This document shows positions 1 to 7,724 of a DNA stretch of 17,818 nucleotides, in pieces. Position numbers and translations under genes: made by a program. The stretch's first letter is position 1, and each line of letters begins with the position of its first letter. Location of the stretch: positions 1 to 17,818 of the forward strand of contig CALQRR010000002.1 of NCBI GenBank assembly GCA_943333015.1, given 5' to 3'. This DNA comes from Chitinophaga pinensis. GTDB lineage: Bacteria; Bacteroidota; Bacteroidia; M30B66. A model generated the notes under the pieces. It made no database searches and was not told the DNA's origin. It saw only the letters and a list, made by a program, of their open reading frames with translations.

Positions 1-566
1 CGAGCCAATGTTGTAAAATCTTCTCCTTTCAGAATACGAGTACGAAGAGACATTGCCTTGGTAAAAGCAGCTAGCGTGTCTTTCGGGAGTGGATCAGCAG
101 GTAGGGAAATAAGAATATGACTTGCACGAACGTCTTTTTTCATGCGATCATAAGCTTCCTGAATGAGCTTTTCGTTTACGTTTTTATCTGTAAGATAGGG
201 CTGAGCAAGTTGACGACGGTATCCTTTCAGCTCGTTCTGGAATGACTTCACTGTATCTTTCCCGACTTCTTTTGCAGCCTTTACCTTCAACTTGAAGTTG
301 ATAAACAGTTGCAGATATTCTTCCAGAGCCTTTCGGTCAGTGGAGGTTTCTTTAGTGTTGTTTTTCCGATAGATGCTTTCGAATTCTCCGCGTGTGACAG
401 GATCTCCGCCAACGATGAGCAAAACCGGATCTTCAATTACCGGAGCAGGAGCGATAACCGCTTTAGACACAGGTGTAGTTGTAACTTTTTTCTTAACCGT
501 TGTCTGCGCTATCGCTACAGAACTGGTTAGAATACAGGTAGCCAGTAAAATCTTGTTTCTCAGCAT
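1..566 (-). CDS. Peptidylprolyl isomerase, SurA/parvulin type (N-terminal part, runs off the left edge)
   Basis: The 188 visible residues begin with a typical signal peptide (MLRNKILLATC..., predicted cleavage after about residue 20, AIA|Q), so the protein is exported to the periplasm or outer membrane. A Thr/Lys/Pro-rich linker (21-45) leads into a SurA-like N-terminal region with VGGDPVTRGEF near residues 52-62, resembling the openings of Bacteroidota prolyl isomerases. The start of a parvulin (rotamase) domain is visible as ASHILIS at 148-154. Such proteins catalyse cis-trans isomerisation of prolyl bonds and act as chaperones for outer-membrane proteins. The ATG at 566 is the only start that gives a signal peptide, and a promoter-like pair lies upstream at 593-623. 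The C-terminal part, including most of the parvulin domain, is outside the window. Family assignment is fairly sure; the exact substrate is unknown. Confidence 0.85.
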   Translation of the reverse strand, partial: MLRNKILLATCILTSSVAIAQTTVKKKVTTTPVSKAVIAPAPVIEDPVLLIVGGDPVTRGEFESIYRKNNTKETSTDRKALEEYLQLFINFKLKVKAAKEVGKDTVKSFQNELKGYRRQLAQPYLTDKNVNEKLIQEAYDRMKKDVRASHILISLPADPLPKDTLAAFTKAMSLRTRILKGEDFTTLA

Positions 567-592
567 TTTTTTGATCTTAAATATAGAGCGTG

Positions 593-623
593 CGAAAATA
601 GTCGAATATGGAGATATATCAAA
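593..623 (-). promoter_or_regulatory. Bacteroidota-type promoter for the prolyl isomerase gene
   Basis: On the minus strand a -33 TTTG (623-620) is followed after exactly 19 nt by TATTTTCG (600-593), one base from the consensus TAnnTTTG. This is the best spaced -33/-7 pair in the window. The start codon at 566 leaves a leader of roughly 20-25 nt. The motif match is seen; promoter activity is inferred. Confidence 0.6.
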
Positions 624-672
624 GGATACAATCATATAAGACAATCAACCTTCAAACACATTGATTTTAGGA

Positions 673-680
673 TATATTTG
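673..680 (+). promoter_or_regulatory. -7 element (TATATTTG) upstream of the membrane protein gene
   Basis: TATATTTG fits the Bacteroidota -7 consensus TAnnTTTG exactly and lies 24 nt before the GTG start at 705. No TTTG is found at the expected -33 position. It is divergent from the prolyl isomerase promoter in a 138-nt intergenic region. Confidence 0.5.
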
Positions 681-704
681 CAAAAACAGCATACCTGAAT
701 TATC

Positions 705-1592
705 GTGGAAGCCAAGGACAGAGTCATTGATTTTACCGAGAAACTCCCTGGAAGGGAAGGGACATTTGAACAGGAGCGGAACAACAGAATCATTAATTCT
801 GCCGTTGCTTACATGGCCGCATTTGCTATTGCATATGTTAGTTTCAATGTGATTACTTCGTTGTTTGCCAAACGATACAATCTCTTTTACAAATTATTTT
901 TCTTTAAGGTTGAGTTTACTCAGAACTACGACCTGTGGACCATCGAAACCGTTAGGAAAACGTTTATCGCAGGACCGGTTTTTTGTCTGGTTGCTGGTAT
1001 TGTTGCGCTGATTATTCAAAAGCTTTACCGGAAACGTCCGGGAATTCTCAAGACATTCTGGCTTTGGTTGGGAGTACACTACCTCAATTTCTTTTGTACC
1101 CAATTGGTGCTGATGCCTATCAAAAACACCGGATCACAGGGGATCAATGCCAGTTATCTCGGAGTCGTTGCCGATTACATGTACTGGGAAGATTTTGCAA
1201 AACTGATCGCTTCCATCATTGCAACCATGAGTTTGATCATTATCGGATCCATAACGGCAAAACCATTCATTCAGATTACCAACAGCACGCAACACGTATT
1301 TAAAAATGAAAACAGGATCATCTACCTGTTTCAGACAGTACTTCTGCCCTATCTGATTTGTTCGGGAGTGTCGCTTATTTACTTTTCAGATGGATCGTTT
1401 ATCCTCAATCTGGGCTTGGTGTTTACGATGTTTGTGATTGTGGTTTCAATCTTCATTAATGCGATGAAGAACCGCATGATCATGATTTACAGGCTGCCTG
1501 AAAACGGGATGATCGAAAATAAATTCCTGATCATCCTGGCGTCTTCGCTCATCTTGATGAAGATTTTCCTCAACAACGGGATCATGTTCTAA
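705..1592 (+). CDS. Uncharacterised multi-pass membrane protein
   Basis: I do not recognise this 295-residue protein. It starts with a charged cytoplasm-like stretch (1-28) and then shows about seven hydrophobic segments, near residues 30-55, 85-107, 116-138, 165-186, 206-226, 231-254 and 273-290. No HExxH, Walker, transporter or sensor motif is apparent. A hydrophilic loop at 56-82 (RYNLFYKLFFF...YDLW) and a Tyr/Trp/Glu cluster at 158-164 (YMYWEDF) may face the membrane surface. The start is taken as GTG at 705 because an in-frame TGA sits at 696-698 and only ATT and ATC intervene. The next in-frame Met (residue 37) would remove part of the first helix. It is divergent from the prolyl isomerase gene and convergent with guaB, so it is probably a single-gene unit. 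Function unknown. Confidence 0.75.
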   Translation: MEAKDRVIDFTEKLPGREGTFEQERNNRIINSAVAYMAAFAIAYVSFNVITSLFAKRYNLFYKLFFFKVEFTQNYDLWTIETVRKTFIAGPVFCLVAGIVALIIQKLYRKRPGILKTFWLWLGVHYLNFFCTQLVLMPIKNTGSQGINASYLGVVADYMYWEDFAKLIASIIATMSLIIIGSITAKPFIQITNSTQHVFKNENRIIYLFQTVLLPYLICSGVSLIYFSDGSFILNLGLVFTMFVIVVSIFINAMKNRMIMIYRLPENGMIENKFLIILASSLILMKIFLNNGIMF

Positions 1593-1609
1593 AAGCGGAT
1601 TGATTCCGC
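1593..1609. terminator. Small hairpin between convergent genes, possible bidirectional terminator
   Basis: GCGGA (1595-1599) pairs with TCCGC (1605-1609) around a 5-nt loop. Read on the minus strand (guaB transcripts) it is followed by TTTT; read on the plus strand by a pyrimidine run (CTCCTCTTT). The stem has only five pairs, so it would be weak, but it fills the 27-nt gap between two convergent stop codons. Confidence 0.45.
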
Positions 1610-1619
1610 CTCCTCTTTA

Positions 1620-3083
1620 TTAACGGCTCGAGTAATTTGGCGCTTCACGGGTGATATTCACATCATGTGGATGCGATTCACGCACACCGGCAGAAGTTAT
1701 CCGGATGAGTTTCTTGGTCTGCAGCGCTTCGATATTTGCAGCTCCACAATACCCCATCCCGGCTCGCAAACCTCCAATCATTTGGTACAATACTTCGGAG
1801 AGAGATCCCTTAAAGGGCACTTGACCAACAATACCTTCCGGTACAAGTTTTTTGATATCATCTTCCGCATCCTGAAAATACCGATCTTTTGATCCTGTCT
1901 GCATGGCTTCAATGGAACCCATTCCACGGTATGACTTGAACTTACGGCCTTCGAAAATGATGGTTTCTCCCGGTGATTCCTCCACGCCGGCAAACAGCGA
2001 ACCTGCCATGATGGTAGAACCTCCTGCAGCAATAGCTTTCACAATATCTCCGGAAAAGCGGATGCCGCCATCAGCAATTACGGGAACACCTGAACCTTGA
2101 AGTTCGCGTGCAACATCCATAACAGCTGTCAGTTGAGGAACACCAACACCGGCAATCACGCGGGTTGTACAAATCGAACCCGGTCCGATACCCACTTTTA
2201 CTGCATCCGCACCAGCGTCAACGAGCATACGTGCTGCTGCTGCTGTTGCAATATTTCCAACGACTACCTGCAGATCGGGAAAGGTCTTTTTAACTTCTTT
2301 CAGCTTGTCGATAACGCCTTTTGAATGACCATGAGCGGTATCAATAATAATGGCATCAGCTCCCGCGGCCACCAATGCGGTTACGCGTTCCAAGGTATCG
2401 GCCGTAACGCCAACTGCCGCAGCAACCCGAAGTCGGCCAAAATCATCCTTGCATGCATTCGGACGAAGTCGGTTTTTGATGATGTCTTTGTAGGTGATGA
2501 GTCCAACGAGGCGGTATTCCTGATCGACAACAGGTAGTTTTTCGATTTTATAATTCTGGAGCAAAATTTCGGCCTTGGCCAGATTTGTTTCGGTGGTCGT
2601 GATGAGATTTTCTTTGGTCATCACATCCCGAACGGGCTTATCGAAACGTTTTTCAAAACGAAGATCTCGGTTGGTGATAATACCGACCAGTTTGCGATTG
2701 CCATCTACAACAGGAATTCCACCGATTTTGTATTCCTTCATGAGTTGCAGCGCATCGGCCACGACAGCTGTTTCGGAAAGCACCACGGGATCGATGATCA
2801 TACCGCTTTCGGAGCGTTTCACTTTTTTTACTTCAGCAGCCTGCTGAGCAATGGTCATGTTTTTATGCAGAACCCCAATTCCACCTTCCTGAGCAATCGC
2901 AATCGCCAGGGCTGATTCGGTAACCGTATCCATGGCTGCCGAAACGATGGGCACATTGAGACGAATGGTTCGGGTAAAATGGGTGCTGATATCGGTATCG
3001 CGGGGAAGAACTTCGGAATAATCCGGTATGAGAAGTACGTCGTCGTATGTGAGACCTTCCGCGAATTTTGAATGATGTTCCAT
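1620..3083 (-). CDS. guaB: Inosine-5'-monophosphate dehydrogenase
   Basis: This 487-residue protein oxidises IMP to XMP with NAD+, the committed step of GMP synthesis, in the cytoplasm. The (beta/alpha)8 barrel begins at [10 protein letters not shown] (11-20). It is interrupted by a tandem CBS (Bateman) pair at about 93-205, with GGIPVVD and KLPVVD marking the two repeats. The barrel then resumes with [10 protein letters not shown] (D248), the catalytic loop GPGSICTTR (C305), the IMP-binding DGGIR (338-342), and the flap R401/Y402 followed by [19 protein letters not shown] near 437-448 completes the family signature. Length and domain order are normal and no key residue is missing. It appears monocistronic: a promoter-like element lies at 3122-3129 and convergent genes follow. 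The CBS pair usually binds adenine and guanine nucleotides and regulates activity. Confidence 0.98.
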   Translation of the reverse strand: MEHHSKFAEGLTYDDVLLIPDYSEVLPRDTDISTHFTRTIRLNVPIVSAAMDTVTESALAIAIAQEGGIGVLHKNMTIAQQAAEVKKVKRSESGMIIDPVVLSETAVVADALQLMKEYKIGGIPVVDGNRKLVGIITNRDLRFEKRFDKPVRDVMTKENLITTTETNLAKAEILLQNYKIEKLPVVDQEYRLVGLITYKDIIKNRLRPNACKDDFGRLRVAAAVGVTADTLERVTALVAAGADAIIIDTAHGHSKGVIDKLKEVKKTFPDLQVVVGNIATAAAARMLVDAGADAVKVGIGPGSICTTRVIAGVGVPQLTAVMDVARELQGSGVPVIADGGIRFSGDIVKAIAAGGSTIMAGSLFAGVEESPGETIIFEGRKFKSYRGMGSIEAMQTGSKDRYFQDAEDDIKKLVPEGIVGQVPFKGSLSEVLYQMIGGLRAGMGYCGAANIEALQTKKLIRITSAGVRESHPHDVNITREAPNYSSR

Positions 3084-3121
3084 GGCAACCGGGTAGAACG
3101 GGCTTAGTCCCGAATTGCGCG

Positions 3122-3129
3122 CAAATGTA
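3122..3129 (-). promoter_or_regulatory. -7 element (TACATTTG) of guaB
   Basis: The minus strand reads TACATTTG, an exact match to TAnnTTTG, about 39 nt upstream of the guaB ATG. The -33 position does not carry TTTG, so the call rests on the -7 box and position only. Confidence 0.5.
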
Positions 3130-3171
3130 GGGATTTTAATGCCTCGTCATCCAGCTTACCGGAAGCTTAAT

Positions 3172-3222
3172 AATAAAAAAAGGCGAATCTCACATCCTTT
3201 TGTTGCTGATGTGAAATTCGCC
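3172..3222 (-). terminator. Intrinsic terminator of the M16 peptidase operon
   Basis: A 15-position stem (3208-3222 with 3182-3196, one G-T type mismatch) encloses an 11-nt loop. On the minus strand it is followed directly by seven T residues and then an AT-rich stretch. It lies about 20 nt past the stop codon of the second M16 gene. Confidence 0.9.
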
Positions 3223-3243
3223 CTATTCCGATACCTGAACGCT

Positions 3244-4527
3244 TTATTTCTTCCCTACAACCAGTTCGAGCAAGTCTTCTTCCTGCAGCCAGGTTTGCGC
3301 AAGGTGCTGTAGTTTTTCAGGAGTCATTGCACGGATGGCAGCGGTGTATTGCTGGTAATAGTTCGTCTGGACGCCATAAAGATGCATCTGTTTGAAGCGT
3401 TCCATTCGTTCGAACGGACCTTCAAAACTTTTTAGCAGGGCACCTAGGATGTAGTTTTTAACCAGATCAAGCTCTTCGTCAGCAACCAATTCATTCCGCA
3501 GCATGCGAATCTCCTTGTAAATCTCCTCCAACGCTGCAGCACATACATCCGAACCAACTTCGGTGCTGATGTAAAAATAGCCATCGGAACGATAGGCCAT
3601 CACACCGGCTCCAATACCATAGGTGTAGCCTTTGTCTTCGCGAATATTAGCCATCAGGCGTGAGCCGAAATAACCTCCGAGGATGGTACTTAACACTTTC
3701 ATCCCAAAATAATCGGGACTGTTTTTAGGAAAAAGTCGGCGGCCAATTCGAATGGCCGATTGAATAGCGTCATCCTTCGGAATAAACTGACGGCGTTCTG
3801 GATGCATTTCTCCAGCACCGATTTGCATTTCGGTAAGAAAATGTCCTTGGCCAGGCAAATGACCGAACGTAGCATCAAGCTGTTCACGCACATCGCTGTT
3901 GATTTTACCGCTGAGGTAAATTCGAGACGCTGTTGGTGCATACTGTTGCTGATAAAAGTGAATCAGTTCATCGCGTTGCAGGGCTTTGTAATCGGCTTCA
4001 TCAAAAGCAAATCCGTAAGGTGTTCCGGCAAAAAGCAATTCCTGAAAACGCTTCCCGGCCACAAAACCAACTTTACCCAAGTTGACGGTGTATTTCTGTA
4101 ATCGGTTGGAGCGCAAGATTTCCCATTCGTGTTCGGGAAAAGCAGCATGGGTGAGCAAATCTTGTATCACAGGCAAAGTTTGCCCGAGGTACTTATTAAG
4201 GGAATAGAGTGTAATGCCTGAATAATCTTTATCGAGTTCGAGTTCGAGAAAGGCCCCGAAATCGTCAATAGCAGAGGCGATATCTGATGCTGTGCGGGAA
4301 GCAGTTCCTTCCTGAAGCATGGATGCTGTGAAAGAAGGCAATAGCGGATTTGTATGTCGCGATGTTCCGGCAGCAAAAACCAGTTCTACCTTGAGGACTT
4401 CCTGCGATCCAGCAGAAAGGCTGTATACCTCAATTCCGTTAGACAATGTAAATGATTCCGGCAACTGAGGATTAACCGTTTCAATTGGGTGAACGGCAGG
4501 TTGAGTTAAACGATCGGGCTGAATCAT
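3244..4527 (-). CDS. M16 family metallopeptidase, non-catalytic partner subunit
   Basis: This 427-residue protein has the two-domain M16B (processing-peptidase-like) fold: an N-terminal domain opening with FTLSNGIEVYSL, and a C-terminal domain. Where an active subunit has HxxEH it reads LPSFTASML (63-71), so it cannot bind the catalytic zinc. It keeps the C-terminal substrate-binding signature FGSRLMANIREDKGYTYGI (287-305), with the Arg/Tyr pair at about R296 and Y303. It is therefore probably the regulatory partner of the active subunit encoded just upstream. The start is set at the ATG at 4527, which overlaps the TGA of the upstream gene (ATGA) and suggests translational coupling. An in-frame ATG at 4557 would add ten residues inside the upstream gene. 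There is no signal peptide, so the pair is likely cytoplasmic. The operon ends at the terminator at 3172-3222. Confidence 0.88.
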   Translation of the reverse strand: MIQPDRLTQPAVHPIETVNPQLPESFTLSNGIEVYSLSAGSQEVLKVELVFAAGTSRHTNPLLPSFTASMLQEGTASRTASDIASAIDDFGAFLELELDKDYSGITLYSLNKYLGQTLPVIQDLLTHAAFPEHEWEILRSNRLQKYTVNLGKVGFVAGKRFQELLFAGTPYGFAFDEADYKALQRDELIHFYQQQYAPTASRIYLSGKINSDVREQLDATFGHLPGQGHFLTEMQIGAGEMHPERRQFIPKDDAIQSAIRIGRRLFPKNSPDYFGMKVLSTILGGYFGSRLMANIREDKGYTYGIGAGVMAYRSDGYFYISTEVGSDVCAAALEEIYKEIRMLRNELVADEELDLVKNYILGALLKSFEGPFERMERFKQMHLYGVQTNYYQQYTAAIRAMTPEKLQHLAQTWLQEEDLLELVVGKK

Positions 4528-5762
4528 TGGGCTTTCAGGTAATACAAAGTGGAACAATTGTCTTCGCGCAAAATCTGTTGAGCTTCCCGCAAGATATTCG
4601 CAGCAGAAACAGCTTGCAGTTTTGTGATTTCGGTATTGACCATTTCAATATCGCCGAGCAATTCACCAAAAGCCAAATTCATCGCCTTGTTGAGCACACT
4701 CACTTCCCCAAATACATGCGTACTCTCTGCTTTGTTTTTCACTTTAACCAACTCTTGCTCCGGAATGCCTTCCGCAAGAATACGGTCAATGACCTGTTGA
4801 ATACCTGCTTCCGCCTCCTCAGCTGTAACTCCGTTTTTCAAACGACCATTGATCACAAACAATCCTTTATCAAAACTACCACTCACGTGTGCGGATACTT
4901 CTGTAAATAACTGACGGTCTTTCACAAGTGCATTGAATAACCGAGATGATTGTCCACGGCCGAGCACATCCGAAAGTAAATCCTGCGCGTGGTATTCCGG
5001 ATCCATTCGGGCGGCCATATGATATACCTTTAAAATGCCATCGGTAGGAACGTCCCGGTGAACGGTCATGCGTCGGGGAGCTGTTTGGACTGGCTCGGCA
5101 GGAATATTTCTGACAGGACGGTTACCCGCAGGTATCGGGGCGAACCATTTTTCGGCCAAACGTTTGACTTCATCGTGCTTCACATCCCCCGCCACGACCA
5201 TGATAGCATTGGAAGGCAAATAAAAGCGGTTAAAAAATCCACGCACATCCTCCATCCGTGCATCCTCAATATGCTTGATTTCTTTCCCGATGGTCGCCCA
5301 TTGATACGGATGAACTTCATAGGCAAGCGGACGAATCAGCAACCATTCATCGCCGTATGGCTGATTGAGATAACGTTGTTTGAATTCTTCAATAACAACA
5401 CTGCGTTGTACCTCAAGACTTTTTTCCGAGAAGGCAAGGCTGAGCATGCGATCTGATTCGAGCCAAAAACCTGTTTCGATGTTTTGAGCAGGAAGGGTCA
5501 GATAATAGTTGGTAATGTCGTTGTTGGTGAATGCATTGTTTTCCCCTCCAGCTTCCTGCAAAGGAGTGTCGTAGCTTGGGATATTAACGGAGCCGCCAAA
5601 CATGAGGTGTTCAAATAAATGCGCGAAACCCGTTTGATCGGGACGTTCATCACGCGCTCCTACATCATATAAAATATTGATGCAAGCCAGCGGCGTAGAT
5701 GGATCTTCGTGCACAATGACCTTTAAGCCATTGTCGAGTGTAAATCGGGAATACGAAATCAT
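4524..5762 (-). CDS. M16 family zinc metallopeptidase, catalytic subunit
   Basis: This 412-residue protein starts MISYSRFTLDNGLKV, typical of M16B peptidases. It carries the inverted zinc motif HLFEH (H48, E51, H52), with the distal glutamate in VVIEEFKQ (E125/E126) at the usual distance. The N-terminal half also has the conserved ENNAFTNNDITNYY segment (74-87). The C-terminal half has SSRLFNALVKDRQLF in place of the canonical Arg...Tyr substrate-binding pair, which the downstream partner retains. Together they would form a heterodimeric oligopeptide- or protein-cleaving chamber. The start was chosen at ATG 5762 because the homologous region begins there; a TTG at 5822 would add 20 residues without family resemblance. 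A TATCTTCG element sits only four bases upstream of that ATG. No signal peptide is visible. Physiological substrates are unknown. Confidence 0.92.
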   Translation of the reverse strand: MISYSRFTLDNGLKVIVHEDPSTPLACINILYDVGARDERPDQTGFAHLFEHLMFGGSVNIPSYDTPLQEAGGENNAFTNNDITNYYLTLPAQNIETGFWLESDRMLSLAFSEKSLEVQRSVVIEEFKQRYLNQPYGDEWLLIRPLAYEVHPYQWATIGKEIKHIEDARMEDVRGFFNRFYLPSNAIMVVAGDVKHDEVKRLAEKWFAPIPAGNRPVRNIPAEPVQTAPRRMTVHRDVPTDGILKVYHMAARMDPEYHAQDLLSDVLGRGQSSRLFNALVKDRQLFTEVSAHVSGSFDKGLFVINGRLKNGVTAEEAEAGIQQVIDRILAEGIPEQELVKVKNKAESTHVFGEVSVLNKAMNLAFGELLGDIEMVNTEITKLQAVSAANILREAQQILREDNCSTLYYLKAQ

Positions 5763-5766
5763 GGGG

Positions 5767-5774
5767 CGAAGATA
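5767..5774 (-). promoter_or_regulatory. Possible -7 element (TATCTTCG) of the M16 operon
   Basis: The minus strand reads TATCTTCG, one base from TAnnTTTG, only 4 nt before the ATG at 5762. If used, the mRNA would have almost no leader. No clear -33 TTTG is present at the standard distance. Confidence 0.35.
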
Positions 5775-5857
5775 GTGCTTGTTGACTATCTGGTAGAAGG
5801 AAAGAAATAAAGCATTGAGCAAAATGTTCTGCAGGAATAAGGGGATTCTGAATGAAA

Positions 5858-5890
5858 GTTGAGCTGCCTTGCTTCAAAGCTTTATCTTTG
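5858..5890 (+). promoter_or_regulatory. Promoter of dapD with -7 element TATCTTTG
   Basis: TATCTTTG at 5883-5890 matches TAnnTTTG exactly. A partial -33 element GTTG lies at 5858-5861, 21 nt upstream. The dapD ATG is at 5898, only 7 nt past the element, so transcription would begin at or a few bases before the start codon. An inverted repeat CAAAG...CTTTG (5875-5890) overlaps the box. Confidence 0.6.
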
Positions 5891-5897
5891 CTGCATT

Positions 5898-6704
5898 ATG
5901 CAAGCAACCATCGAAAATGCCTGGAATAACCGGGAACTTTTAAAAGATTCTGCCGTTCAGATTGTTATTCGTCAAGCAATTGAAGAAATTGATAAAGGAC
6001 GTTTGCGGGTAGCTGAACCTACCGAAGATGGCTGGAAAGTGAACGAATGGGTAAAGAAGGCGGTCATCCTGTATTTCCCTATTCAGCAAATGCAAACCAT
6101 CGAATTGGGGCCGTTTGAATTTCACGACAAGATGCAGCTCAAAACCGGTTATGCGGCGTTGGGAGTCCGGGTAGTTCCGAGTGCAGTGGCGCGTTATGGA
6201 AGTTTTATCGCTCCGGGAACGATTCTAATGCCTTCGTATGTAAATATTGGAGCGTATGTAGATGAAGGAACAATGGTTGACACCTGGGCTACAGTAGGTT
6301 CATGTGCTCAGATTGGAAAAAATGTGCATCTCAGTGGTGGTGTAGGAATTGGCGGAGTGCTTGAACCTGTTCAGGCAAGTCCGGTGATTATAGAAGACGG
6401 ATGTTTTATTGGCTCCCGTTGCATCGTGGTTGAAGGTGCGCACATTGGTAAAGAAGCTGTTCTGGGAGCCAATGTGGTGATCACCCAAAGCACAAAAATT
6501 ATTGATGTAACAGGTGATGAACCTGTCGAATACCGGGGAATTGTCCCACCACGTTCGGTCGTCATTCCGGGATCCTATTCTAAGAATTTCCCTGCGGGCG
6601 AATATCAGGTTCCATGTGCACTCATCATTGGTAAACGTAAAGCATCCACCGATCTGAAAACATCGCTCAACGAGGCACTCAGAGAGCATCATGTTGCTGT
6701 TTAA
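5898..6704 (+). CDS. dapD: 2,3,4,5-tetrahydropyridine-2,6-dicarboxylate N-succinyltransferase
   Basis: This 268-residue enzyme transfers succinyl from succinyl-CoA to tetrahydrodipicolinate in the succinylase branch of diaminopimelate and lysine synthesis, supplying peptidoglycan precursors. The N-terminal helical domain (1-90, with DGWKVNEWVKKAVILYF) is followed by a left-handed beta-helix of hexapeptide repeats at about 100-215. That region contains YVNIGAYVDEGTMVDTWATV, VGIGGVLEP and IEDGCFIGSRC, the family's substrate- and CoA-binding regions. The C-terminal strand region has VPCALIIGKR. Length is normal for DapD. ATG at 5898 begins with the conserved opening; a longer frame from a TTG at 5859 would cross the promoter and adds nothing family-like. 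The glycosyltransferase gene follows after 12 nt, suggesting one transcript. Confidence 0.97.
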   Translation: MQATIENAWNNRELLKDSAVQIVIRQAIEEIDKGRLRVAEPTEDGWKVNEWVKKAVILYFPIQQMQTIELGPFEFHDKMQLKTGYAALGVRVVPSAVARYGSFIAPGTILMPSYVNIGAYVDEGTMVDTWATVGSCAQIGKNVHLSGGVGIGGVLEPVQASPVIIEDGCFIGSRCIVVEGAHIGKEAVLGANVVITQSTKIIDVTGDEPVEYRGIVPPRSVVIPGSYSKNFPAGEYQVPCALIIGKRKASTDLKTSLNEALREHHVAV

Positions 6705-6716
6705 GAGGTTCTCCAT

Positions 6717-7682
6717 TTGAAAAAGATCCTGATTATCCAAACAGCCTTCATCGGTGATGTCATTTTAGCCACACCTCTGTTGGAAGCATTGCATGCTGCA
6801 TATCCCGAAGCCCGACTCGATATGGTTGTCCGAAAAGGCAATCAATCCCTTTTTAAGGGGCACCCCTTTTTGAAGACGGTTTTCGTTTGGGACAAGTTAG
6901 GCGGAAAGTATAAAAATCTGCTTTTGCTTCTTGTTGCTATTCGGCGACAGAAATATGATCTGGTAATTAATTGCCAGCGTTTTGCAGCATCCGGATTCCT
7001 GACAGGTTTCTCAGGAGCGACATCAACCGTAGGTTTTGACAAGAACCCGTTTTCGTTTCGCTTCAAACACACCGTTAAGCATGAGATCAGCAATGGCTTG
7101 CATGAATGTGAACGAAACCTCCAACTGATTGCGCATCTTCATATCCAAGGAAATCCACAGCCTAAATTATATCCTGCGCCCTTATCATTTGAGGTAAACA
7201 AGCCGTATGTCTGTCTCGCTCCGGCATCGGTGTGGTTTACCAAACAATGGCCCGAACATAAATGGGTGGAATTGATCCAGCTGCTACCGGAAGACACACA
7301 GGTATACCTCACTGGCGGACCTGATGACGCGCTTCTTTGTGAACGCATAGCTGAAAAAGCGGGCCGCATCCGGGTGACGAATGTATGCGGAAAACTCAGT
7401 TTATTGGAATCGGCATCCCTCATGAAAGATGCCGAGATGAATTATGTAAATGATTCGGCCCCGATGCATTTATGTTCGAGTGTGAATGCGCCGGTTACAG
7501 CCATTTATTGCAGTACTGTGCCATCGTTTGGTTTTGGTCCAATCTCCAGTCGGGCACATATCGTGGAAACAAGGGTAAAACTAGATTGTCGTCCGTGTGG
7601 ATTGCATGGATTCAACGCCTGTCCCAAAGGACATTTCAAGTGTGCAGAGGGCATTTCTGCCGAAAATGTGCTTTCGATTTAA
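6717..7682 (+). CDS. Glycosyltransferase family 9 (heptosyltransferase-like)
   Basis: This 321-residue protein resembles ADP-heptose:LPS heptosyltransferases, which add sugars to the lipopolysaccharide core at the cytoplasmic face of the inner membrane. The N-terminal Rossmann half opens with KKILIIQTAFIGDVILATPL (2-21), the family's acceptor-side GD motif. The C-terminal half has APASVWFTKQWP, VYLTGGPDD and the nucleotide-sugar region VNDSAPMHLCSSVNAPVTAI, followed by a Cys-rich tail (CRPCGLHGFNACPKGHFKC). The Cys-rich ending is a feature I associate with Bacteroidota members. The start is TTG at 6717; no ATG is available in this frame and the opening sequence fits precisely. It lies 12 nt after dapD. 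Family is certain; the exact sugar is not. Confidence 0.92.
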   Translation: MKKILIIQTAFIGDVILATPLLEALHAAYPEARLDMVVRKGNQSLFKGHPFLKTVFVWDKLGGKYKNLLLLLVAIRRQKYDLVINCQRFAASGFLTGFSGATSTVGFDKNPFSFRFKHTVKHEISNGLHECERNLQLIAHLHIQGNPQPKLYPAPLSFEVNKPYVCLAPASVWFTKQWPEHKWVELIQLLPEDTQVYLTGGPDDALLCERIAEKAGRIRVTNVCGKLSLLESASLMKDAEMNYVNDSAPMHLCSSVNAPVTAIYCSTVPSFGFGPISSRAHIVETRVKLDCRPCGLHGFNACPKGHFKCAEGISAENVLSI

Positions 7683-7724
7683 GGCCCTGTATTAAGACGA
7701 GAAAAAGCCTAATTTGCGCCCCCT

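Noticed and set aside
4485..4910. A 141-codon plus-strand frame over the M16 gene junction
   Set aside because: It covers two well-supported coding frames and the ATGA overlap on the minus strand, and its composition is not protein-like.
5058..5456. A 132-codon plus-strand frame inside the catalytic M16 gene
   Set aside because: It is a shadow of the conserved M16 coding frame on the other strand and has no recognisable domain or start signals.
6300..6740. A 146-codon minus-strand frame across the end of dapD
   Set aside because: It overlaps the conserved hexapeptide-repeat region of dapD and the next gene's start, with no family resemblance.
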